Positions 6,001 through 10,295 of a stretch of DNA of 10,295 nt are shown here, piece after piece. Location: the NCBI GenBank assembly GCA_035403265.1, contig DAONEV010000138.1, forward strand, positions 1-10,295. Direction: 5' to 3'. A program made the translations under genes and the position numbers. The first letter of the stretch is position 1. Each line of letters opens with the position of its first letter. This stretch comes from JAAYVZ01 sp035403265. GTDB lineage: Bacteria > Acidobacteriota > Thermoanaerobaculia > Thermoanaerobaculales > Thermoanaerobaculaceae. Under the pieces are notes generated by a model that was not told the origin of the DNA, ran no database searches, and worked only from the letters and a program-made list of their open reading frames with translations.

Positions 6001-8071
6001 GATGCTCGGCGCCGCCCGCTCGGTGGAGGGGTTCTCGAGGTCGCCGGAGGCGCTGGGCGTGCTCGCCCACATCCAGTCTCGCCTGCCCCATCGCACCCTC
6101 CGGGACGCCTGGGAGGAGCGGAGGATCGCCGCCCACGGTGAGCGGGTGACGGCGATGGCCCTGTCTGGCGATGGCCGGACGGCGGCATCGGCCGGGGCCG
6201 ACGGGCGGCTTGGTGTGTGGCGTCTCACCGACGGCGCCCCGGTGTGGGCCATCCAGGAAAGCGGGAGCTTCGAAACGGCCCTCGCGTTCGTCCCGGGCGC
6301 CAGCCTGCTGATCATGGGAGGGGTCACGCACACGGTGCGGACGTGCGAAGCGTCGAGCGGCCGCCCGGTCTCGGCATGGGCCGGTCACACCGGGCAGGTT
6401 TCCGGCGTGTCGGTGGGCGTGGGCGGCAGGCTGGTGCTATCGGTGAGCGTCGACCACACGGCTCGGCTCTGGGACCTCGGCTCCGGCACCTGTCTCGGGA
6501 CGGTTTCCCACCATCGCGGGCCGGTGCTGGCCGGCGCGCTCGACCCCGGCGAGAGGCTCGCCGTGACCGCGGACGACACCGGCGAGGTGCTGGTCTGGGA
6601 GGTGGAGCGCGATGCCCTCCTCGGACGGTTGGGCGGCGGCGCCACGGCCGTCACGGCGGTGGTCATCTCGCCGGACGGAAGCCAGGTGCTCACCGGGGAT
6701 CGCGATGGCGTGGTGCGCCTCCACGACCTCGGAAGCACGCGTTGCCTGCGCACCATCGAAACGGGAGCGAGCGGGGGTGTGACAGCGCTCGCGCTTGCGC
6801 CCGATGGCCGGTTCGCGGCCACCGGCGGGCGTGACGGCGCGGTCCGTCTCTGGGACTTGCGGGCGCGCGCTTGCATGCTGGTGCTGCGCGGCCACACCGG
6901 CGCCGTCAGCGGTCTCGCCTTTGTCCCGAGTGGCGAGCGTCTGCTCTCGGCCGGGGCCGACGGCACGCTGCGCGTGTGGTTCTGCGAGTGGGAGCCGGAG
7001 CTGCGCGCCGAGGCCGACTGGGACGAGCGGGCGCTCCCGTACCTGGAGCTCTTCCTACACCGCCACCGCGCGGGCCGGTGGGGCGACGCCGAGCTGCAGG
7101 CGCTCCTCGGGGAGCTGGAGTGGCGGGGGCTGGGCTGGCTTCGGGCGGAGGGCGTGCGCCGCAAGCTGGTCGAGCTGGGTGCCGGGTGGCAGGGCCTGCC
7201 CCCGCTGCAGCCACTCGCCGAGCCCGTGTCTGCGGCCGGGCGGCCCGGGATGCCGCATGTCCGGGTCGGAGCGCCCCCTCGCTGGCTGGCGTGGAGCGGC
7301 GTCGGCCTGGTCGCGGCAGTCGTGCTGGGTGCCGCCGCTGTCTGGCGGTCGGTCACCGGTCTTCGCCTCGACCAAGACGAGGTCGAGCAGGTACGGCTGA
7401 GGGTTCAGGCCGAGCAGCTCGTGCACCGGCGGCCGGCCGGAATCTCGTGCAACCGGGCGCTCCTTTCGACCTATGTGCAGGCCTTTGGCCAGCCCGAGAC
7501 CGTCGACCCCGAGACGGCCGAGACCGCCGCCGCCTGCCTCGAGACGCTGGCCGACCCCGCATGCGTCGGCTTGCTGTTGGACCAGGTCCGCAGTCAGTTG
7601 GAGGGCGAGGAGCCGAACGAGAGAGGGGAAGACGAGATTTCGTGGCGCGGCCGGCGCGTCGCCGCTGTGCTGGCCCGCATGGGCGACGGGGTGGTCGATG
7701 CGGTGTCGCGCGGCCTGTCGGGTGGGGCCGCCGACGTGCGCGGCACGGCCGCCCTGGCGCTGGCGATGCGGGGAAGCGAGCGCTCGATCACGGCGCTGGG
7801 CGGAGGTGCCTACGATCCCGACCCGCCGGTACGCCGGGCCGTCGCGAGGGTCCTGCCGGAGCTTGTCGCCAGCCGGGTGCTGCCGGTTGACCGGGCGTTC
7901 GGGCTGATGGAGCGGCTGGCGGGCGACGCCACGCCCGACACTCGTAGGCACGCCGCCGCCGCCCTCCACCTTTTCTCCGGCGGTGCCGCGCGTCGCCTCG
8001 CCGAACGCCTCGCCAACGACGCCGATCCCGGCGTCCGGTCCACCGCCAGCGCCGCCCTCAAGCGCAGGTGA
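3029..8071 (+). CDS. Giant membrane-anchored Ser/Thr kinase with TPR, two WD40 propellers and HEAT repeats
   Basis: This 1680-residue protein reads, in order: TPR-like helices (about 10-90); a Pro/Ala-rich linker; a kinase domain (about 131-440); TPR and helical repeats (about 460-650); seven WD40 blades (about 661-945); a helical linker (about 948-1035); seven more WD40 blades (about 1037-1322); a helical module with ADWDERALPYLE and GWLRAEGVRRKL (about 1323-1390); one membrane helix (about 1419-1439, flanked by R1418 and R1440); and a C-terminal region ending in HEAT-type repeats (about 1480-1680). Kinase motifs are K165, E184, HRDLKPGN at 269-276, DFG at 289-291 and MPPEQ from 338, so it should be active. 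The glycine loop reads SVRGGMGE, lacking the first glycine. The stretch from DFG to PPE is about 50 residues and rich in Thr and Ser. With no signal peptide, the kinase and propellers should be cytoplasmic and the HEAT end outside. It probably senses or scaffolds and phosphorylates unknown partners; substrate unknown. Confidence 0.93.
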   Translation: MSMDPGDRLQLDLAFQEALRERNWDRGLELAAHLSEQEPDESAGWFWRATFLWRLGRLAEAGVSARHAVFLAPEDARARQLAAELARLSTVPAPPAAAVEALQPTLLDEVPTPPPARDTAAAGSLTFSPGKVLAGRWEVRGSVRGGMGEVLFVFDRELGRMEAVKTPLPEQLASEEGRARFVREAEAWIGLGLHPNVCTAYFVHELGGVPRLFIEYVDGTTLDEWLREHRGADVEARLDLVIQLAAGMQHAHTFAWEDEAGAQHRGIVHRDLKPGNVLVGHDGIVRITDFGLVGRPGLTTMTLPPSAPPAHREGATGPTGTWSTLTLGDALMGTPPYMPPEQWDGAHLVGRAGDLYAGGCILYEVFCGRRPFVLEGAAALASPEVRLAEWERLHRHVPAPNPGGLAPGLDTELAEVMQRCLEKEPGCRPGSFAELRVALAGIYARLAGHPYPRREPEATALLADTLNNQGVSFMTIGQPRRADAAWQRALAVQPHHLEASYNLALLRWRAGGTDAELRATLAEVRRSHHAIWRDEHLAGRVDLCLGELEAARSSLTAAAAATSEWEVARDAALAVAAVRSPDGVEPWREVLAHLEPYADRLASDSLAAGLQVLALTGLGEHGAARRAWEAGVAGGLEVPSDPEELMARTVPGACRRRQVSGITNRVGEVAISSSGQCAALVTEDGRICVVDPTSGEVLKTLRPSGERPRCLALHPDGRTLFAAGGAERVGVWSLQRGDRERLLQMQPGVLGALGVTPDGRWVLGLGSEGSLTVWEASVGTRVGSLRAHATYGTCLAVPADDRALSGGADGFVRVWELPSGRELGSLDVRTGEAVTAVAATPDFARVLIASADRRLRLWDAKAGRVVLELDGHADRCTFVALSPAGGHALSASLDGTLRIWDLGRGEPLAAVMAGGPAMAGACTRDLSTVVLGHGAGARVLDCRYPPSYRPSWALGQPLTVDATLERLTTFRVNLAQAEERARGGSWQAALEMLGAARSVEGFSRSPEALGVLAHIQSRLPHRTLRDAWEERRIAAHGERVTAMALSGDGRTAASAGADGRLGVWRLTDGAPVWAIQESGSFETALAFVPGASLLIMGGVTHTVRTCEASSGRPVSAWAGHTGQVSGVSVGVGGRLVLSVSVDHTARLWDLGSGTCLGTVSHHRGPVLAGALDPGERLAVTADDTGEVLVWEVERDALLGRLGGGATAVTAVVISPDGSQVLTGDRDGVVRLHDLGSTRCLRTIETGASGGVTALALAPDGRFAATGGRDGAVRLWDLRARACMLVLRGHTGAVSGLAFVPSGERLLSAGADGTLRVWFCEWEPELRAEADWDERALPYLELFLHRHRAGRWGDAELQALLGELEWRGLGWLRAEGVRRKLVELGAGWQGLPPLQPLAEPVSAAGRPGMPHVRVGAPPRWLAWSGVGLVAAVVLGAAAVWRSVTGLRLDQDEVEQVRLRVQAEQLVHRRPAGISCNRALLSTYVQAFGQPETVDPETAETAAACLETLADPACVGLLLDQVRSQLEGEEPNERGEDEISWRGRRVAAVLARMGDGVVDAVSRGLSGGAADVRGTAALALAMRGSERSITALGGGAYDPDPPVRRAVARVLPELVASRVLPVDRAFGLMERLAGDATPDTRRHAAAALHLFSGGAARRLAERLANDADPGVRSTASAALKRR
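5011..5870 (+). repeat. First block of seven WD40 repeats inside the large kinase gene
   Basis: Seven consecutive units of about 41 codons encode blades with the pattern hydrophobic-A-hydrophobic-SPDGR ... ADG ... LRLWD. Blades 3-6 are clearest, for example LTVWE, VRVWE, LRLWD and LRIWD. The seventh is degenerate, ending in a Tyr/Pro-rich segment. Seven blades are what a closed beta-propeller needs. The units have diverged at DNA level, so this is an old duplication rather than a recombining repeat. Confidence 0.8.
6142..6996 (+). repeat. Second block of seven WD40 repeats inside the large kinase gene
   Basis: Seven more blade-length units follow a helical linker of about 90 codons. Strand-d signatures include LGVWR, ARLWD, VLVWE, VRLHD, VRLWD and LRVWF. 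Blade 2 is weak and lacks the tryptophan (TVRTCE). GHTG turns occur in blades 2 and 6. The count again fits one closed seven-bladed propeller, distinct from the first. Confidence 0.8.
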
Positions 8072-8129
8072 CCGGTCTGGCCGAGTGACGACTCGAGCCT
8101 TTCACCTTCTCCGACAGGTTCCCGGCCTG

Positions 8130-8298
8130 CATTTCTCACCGGCTTTCTGCTGCGCGGTCGGATCTTGCCGCGCTGGCGGGAGGACCCGGGGTTCGCTCCT
8201 TGCGGCGTGCCCTCCAGTACACCTCGGGCTCTTGCCCTTCCGTGCGCCCACCATCATCGGCATCTCCGGCCGCTGGCGACGAACCCTGGTGAGAAATG
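8130..8298. repeat. Widely spaced 11-bp perfect inverted repeat in the convergent intergenic gap
   Basis: CATTTCTCACC at 8130-8140 is the exact reverse complement of GGTGAGAAATG at 8288-8298. The arms bracket 147 bp with no credible gene. A weaker inner complementarity joins the CCGGGGTTCGC stretch near 8189-8199 with GACGAACCCTGG near 8278-8289. The gap lies between two converging genes. The pair could be the base of a structured RNA, a shared termination structure or the ends of a tiny mobile element. No direct repeat flanks it, which argues against a recent insertion. Confidence 0.45.
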
Positions 8299-8302
8299 AA
8301 GG

Positions 8303-8863
8303 CTAGTGCGGCAACAGCCAGCCAAAGGTGCCGGCAGTGAGGAGCGCAAAGACGAGGCCGTCCACCGTGGCCCTGGCCGTGGTGCTCCAGGCGCGTGCGT
8401 ACCAGATCGAGGCTTGCCAGAGCGCGAGGGAGTAACCGACGAACGCGGTGGTGCCAACGAACCGAAACACCGCCAGGTAGGGCGCGCCGCTCGCCAGCGC
8501 CCGGCTGGCGACGTAGGCGGCGAAGACGGTGACGACGACCAGGTAGAGGTACCAGCCAATCAGGCTCCTCCCCATCCCCAGACCGCCGTTCGGCAGCACC
8601 GTCAGGATCATGACCGGGCCCTGGCTGGTTTTCTCGACGAACTCCGGCGCGCGCATCTCCGCCATGCTCGAGGCGCGCGGCACCATGTAGTCTCCCGGGG
8701 GAATGCCCAGCGGGCCGACCGCCTCCCGGAAGGCGTCCTCCTTCGGCAGCCTGGGGTACTCGCTCTTGTGCCATGGTGTCGCCATGTGGATGAGGGAGCT
8801 CGCGACGAAGACAATCACCGACGAAACCAGGACGGGGAGCCACAGGGAGCTCAGTGGAGTCAC
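8303..8863 (-). CDS. Conserved four-helix membrane protein of unknown function
   Basis: This 186-residue protein has four predicted membrane helices, at about residues 4-25, 98-121, 128-154 and 166-185. Between helices 1 and 2 is a soluble loop of about 70 residues with HMATPWHKSEYPRLP, PPGDYMVPR and SMAEM. This looks like a widespread conserved hypothetical family that I recall beginning MTPLSSLWLP, with a histidine-containing PWHKS motif; no function is known to me. GTG at 8863 is chosen because AAAGGAG lies 6 nt upstream and it matches the remembered family N-terminus. GTG at 8887 would add eight residues (194 in all) but has no clear ribosome site. It lies on the same strand as the lipoprotein gene, 102 bp downstream of it, and may share its transcript. 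It converges on the kinase operon. Confidence 0.8.
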   Translation of the reverse strand: MTPLSSLWLPVLVSSVIVFVASSLIHMATPWHKSEYPRLPKEDAFREAVGPLGIPPGDYMVPRASSMAEMRAPEFVEKTSQGPVMILTVLPNGGLGMGRSLIGWYLYLVVVTVFAAYVASRALASGAPYLAVFRFVGTTAFVGYSLALWQASIWYARAWSTTARATVDGLVFALLTAGTFGWLLPH

Positions 8864-8882
8864 GGGAGTCTCCTTTCGTTCC

Positions 8883-8896
8883 GCCACGTATGTGGC
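8883..8896. promoter_or_regulatory. Small hairpin or dyad upstream of the membrane protein gene
   Basis: GCCAC at 8883-8887, GTAT, then GTGGC at 8892-8896 form a 5-bp dyad with a four-base loop, about 20 nt upstream of the chosen start and ahead of its ribosome site. It could be an operator half-site pair or an mRNA hairpin. Such short dyads also arise by chance in GC-rich DNA. Confidence 0.2.
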
Positions 8897-8965
8897 CGTG
8901 GGGCGAAAGAGATTCCCCTTCTCCGGCGTGTCGGACCGGTGGATGCAACTCGGCTGGCCTGAAGG

Positions 8966-9712
8966 CTATTCCGCTGGTACCGGGGGCGTTGGCCGACGGC
9001 TGGTGGCGCCCGCGACCGGCGCGCAGCGCTCCAGGCTGTAGTCGTGCTCGGGGCTCGTGTCTCCGACGACGACGAGGAAGTCACCGCGGGGATCCCTCGC
9101 GACCAGGACGCCGTAGTCGGACAGACGCCTGGCCCTGGCCAGGAGGCTCGCCTTGCTCCAGACCGCCGACAGGTCCTGCACATGCGCCGTCGCTGCGCTC
9201 GGGAATGCGGCGCGGGCGTTGTCGCGCAGGCGGATGATGTGCACGTGGAGCTGGTTCTGACTGCGGGCCAGGGCCGGGTTGACGGCCAGCGCGATGGCGG
9301 GCTCCTCGGGGATGTGCCGGCGCGCTTCGTTCCAGGCGAACGCCCAGATCCCGTCGGGCCGTTTCGGGTCCTCAACGCCGGTGATCCGCTGGCGGGGGAT
9401 CACCAGCCCGTGCACGAATCCGTCTGGACATCCGCACATCTTGCGGTCGCGGATCGCGACGAACTCGGGGGACTCGGCCCATACCTCGGTGGTCTCGCGG
9501 CACCCGCGGTTCGCTGCGCACCTTGTCTCGACGCGCGGGGACAGGCACGTTGTGCAGTAGTCAGCAACCTGCGGGTCCATGCATTTGTCGACGATTTTCC
9601 AGAGAACGCCAGGATTTCCGCCCGTCGCACAGGATGCAAGCGCGAGCGGCATGGCCAGGGTCAACGCCCTGGCGAGGAGGGATCGGGGGGACCAGCGTGC
9701 AGGAGGTGTCAT
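8966..9712 (-). CDS. cdh: CDP-diacylglycerol diphosphatase-like lipoprotein (HIT-like fold), cysteine-rich
   Basis: Enzymes of this family hydrolyse CDP-diacylglycerol to phosphatidate and CMP. The 248-residue protein opens with a signal peptide ending in the lipobox LASC, with Cys28 as the lipidated residue, so it should be anchored on the outer face of a membrane. The mature part carries Cdh family hallmarks: VLWKIVDKC at 36-44, LVIPRQRITGVEDP at 103-116, FAWNEAR at 125-131, ALAVN at 141-145 and RSQNQLHVHI at 150-159. The HxH pair at 156/158 is the HIT-like catalytic motif. A cysteine-rich insertion (C53, C56, C65, C71), together with C44, C93, C95 and C230, gives eight cysteines in the mature chain, more than I recall for Cdh, suggesting disulfides or metal binding. 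The start is ATG 9712, with a weak GGGAAG upstream. Family assignment is firm; the substrate is inferred. Confidence 0.85.
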   Translation of the reverse strand: MTPPARWSPRSLLARALTLAMPLALASCATGGNPGVLWKIVDKCMDPQVADYCTTCLSPRVETRCAANRGCRETTEVWAESPEFVAIRDRKMCGCPDGFVHGLVIPRQRITGVEDPKRPDGIWAFAWNEARRHIPEEPAIALAVNPALARSQNQLHVHIIRLRDNARAAFPSAATAHVQDLSAVWSKASLLARARRLSDYGVLVARDPRGDFLVVVGDTSPEHDYSLERCAPVAGATSRRPTPPVPAE

Positions 9713-9810
9713 GCGTTCCGCTTCCCGCGGACGGCGGACGATCCGGTCGCCGTCGACGTGGACGGGACTTTAGCAAAGAGGCCGATCAGGTGCGCTCAAG
9801 CCGACCGCGA

Positions 9811-9839
9811 GGTGAGAGACCGCGTCCGGCGCGCTCACC
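9811..9839. promoter_or_regulatory. Imperfect hairpin in the divergent spacer
   Basis: GGTGAG (9811-9816) pairs with CTCACC (9834-9839). After a four-base bulge, CGCG (9821-9824) pairs with CGCG (9830-9833) around a TCCGG loop. A second dyad, GCAACCA at 9844-9850 with TGGTTGC at 9880-9886, follows. The 232-bp spacer between the lipoprotein and HAD genes holds no other structure I can support. These may be operator or leader elements. Confidence 0.25.
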
Positions 9840-9922
9840 GGGAGCAACCATGCCTGGGAGCGCCGGCCGGTGGGAGGGGTGGTTGCCGCACAGGCGCGGG
9901 ATTCTTGGTCTCCCTCGGCCGA

Positions 9923-9935
9923 TGTCAGGTACAGT
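9923..9935 (+). promoter_or_regulatory. Possible promoter of the HAD-fragment gene
   Basis: TACAGT at 9930-9935 is a weak -10-like box, preceded directly by TGTCAGG at 9923-9929, the same heptamer that precedes the TATGAT box upstream of the kinase operon. TTGGTC at 9905-9910 could serve as a poor -35 at 19 bp spacing. Transcription would begin very close to ATG 9945, giving almost no leader. Confidence 0.2.
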
Positions 9936-9944
9936 ACCGGGGCG

Positions 9945-10229
9945 ATGACGCGCCGCTCGCGACCCCTTTCGGTAGACCCGGGCCACCCAGCTCCGGAACC
10001 GGAACGGCGAGACCGTGATCCCAGGGTCCGGCGGGGGTTGGCCGTCCTCTTCGACTGGGGCGAGACGGTGATGCGGGTGTTCCCGGGTGCGGTGGGGCCG
10101 ATGGTGCATTGGCCGCGGGTCGAGGCCGTGCCGGGGGTGCGGCGAGCGCTCGTGGCGCTGCGGCCGCAGGCGCGGGCGGGCTGGTGCTCGGCACGCGTGC
10201 TGGCCGCTCGCTGGCTGGCTCAGCTGTGA
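9945..10229 (+). CDS. Truncated HAD-superfamily hydrolase (N-terminal fragment)
   Basis: The frame runs 94 residues to a TGA at 10227. Residues about 32-74 look like the N-terminus of a HAD family: LAVLFDWGETVMRVFPG, then GPMVHWPRVEAVPGVRRAL and ALRPQ. D37 would be the nucleophile and T41 the conserved Thr; the usual second Asp is Gly39, as I recall for the DWGDT subgroup. A full HAD domain of this type is about 200 residues, with a TNA motif, lysine and acidic motifs; all are absent. After ALRPQ the frame turns to Arg/Ala-rich sequence without HAD character, while another frame there encodes a DUF533-like segment. The gene is therefore broken near 10165-10180. ATG 9945 is the likeliest start; residues 1-30 are charged, Pro-rich and probably poorly conserved. 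Confidence 0.6.
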   Translation: MTRRSRPLSVDPGHPAPEPERRDRDPRVRRGLAVLFDWGETVMRVFPGAVGPMVHWPRVEAVPGVRRALVALRPQARAGWCSARVLAARWLAQL

Positions 10230-10295
10230 AGCTTGGCGGCCTTGCGCTGATCGGTGGTCTTGCCTACCGGGCGTATCAAAATTACGTCGCCGGCA
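10142..10295 (+). pseudogene. DUF533-like protein segment, 5' end replaced or missing, runs off the window
   Basis: In the frame whose codons start at 10142, 10145 and so on, the sequence encodes an Ala/Gly-rich stretch, then GGLVLGTRAGRSLAGSAVK and LGGLALIGGLAYRAYQNY up to the window end. This strongly resembles the membrane-associated Gly-rich hairpin and KAYQNW-type motif of DUF533 (YebE-like) inner-membrane proteins of unknown function. The frame has a stop at 10016-10018. The only in-frame start-like codons before the motif are a TTG at 10109 and a GTG at 10184, neither with a good ribosome site. The segment overlaps the HAD fragment in another frame, so its true N-terminus seems lost. 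The start coordinate is approximate. Confidence 0.6.

Noticed and set aside
3410..6388. Stop-free minus-strand frame of 992 codons opposite the large kinase
   Set aside because: The plus strand encodes clear kinase, TPR and WD40 motifs here. Long antisense open frames are expected in very GC-rich DNA, and this translation has no recognisable domain.
8180..8215. GGTTCGCTCC resembling a tRNA T-arm
   Set aside because: No acceptor, D-arm or anticodon stem can be fitted upstream, and no CCA or matching acceptor strand is present.
9044..10018. Stop-free plus-strand frame of 324 codons across the lipoprotein gene and spacer
   Set aside because: It is antisense to the Cdh-like gene with its lipobox and HIT motif, and its translation resembles no family.
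1..10295. CRISPR array, insertion sequence, prophage or defence island
   Set aside because: There is no regularly spaced short repeat, no transposase, integrase or phage gene, and no effector nuclease. The kinase/WD40/HEAT mix can occur in conflict systems, but nothing else here supports that role.

Overview
The window is very GC-rich DNA with strong third-position G/C, closely packed genes and frequent GTG starts. It most resembles a Gram-negative soil or sediment bacterium with many Hanks-type Ser/Thr kinases, such as Acidobacteriota, Myxococcota or Planctomycetota. A lipoprotein signal peptide with a lipobox supports a diderm. The phylum is an inference; no marker gene is present.

Layout. 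(1) Positions 1-1463, minus strand: most of a methylcrotonyl-CoA carboxylase beta subunit (leucine degradation), running off the left edge. (2) A 153-bp divergent spacer with a possible promoter. (3) Positions 1617-8071, plus strand: two Ser/Thr kinase genes overlapping by 4 nt. The first encodes FHA, zinc ribbon and kinase. The second is a 1680-residue protein with, in order, TPR-like helices, kinase, TPR, a 7-bladed WD40 propeller, a helical linker, a second 7-bladed WD40 propeller, a conserved helical module, one membrane helix and HEAT repeats. This pair is the most interesting part of the window. (4) Positions 8072-8302: a convergent gap holding an 11-bp perfect inverted repeat with arms about 147 bp apart. 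(5) Positions 8303-8863, minus strand: a four-helix membrane protein of unknown function. (6) Positions 8966-9712, minus strand: a cysteine-rich CDP-diacylglycerol diphosphatase-like lipoprotein. (7) A 232-bp divergent spacer with hairpins. (8) Positions 9945-10295, plus strand: the N-terminal part of a HAD hydrolase that breaks off and is joined, in another reading frame, to a DUF533-like membrane segment. This is a gene-fusion scar or an assembly chimera.

The two kinases are probably made together by translational coupling and may form one signalling unit. The soluble FHA kinase could dock on phosphothreonines of the membrane-anchored scaffold kinase, whose long Thr-rich activation segment contains a T-x-x-D site. 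The scaffold's HEAT repeats lie on the opposite side of the membrane from its kinase and propellers. The flanking metabolic and lipid genes show no evident functional link to the kinases.
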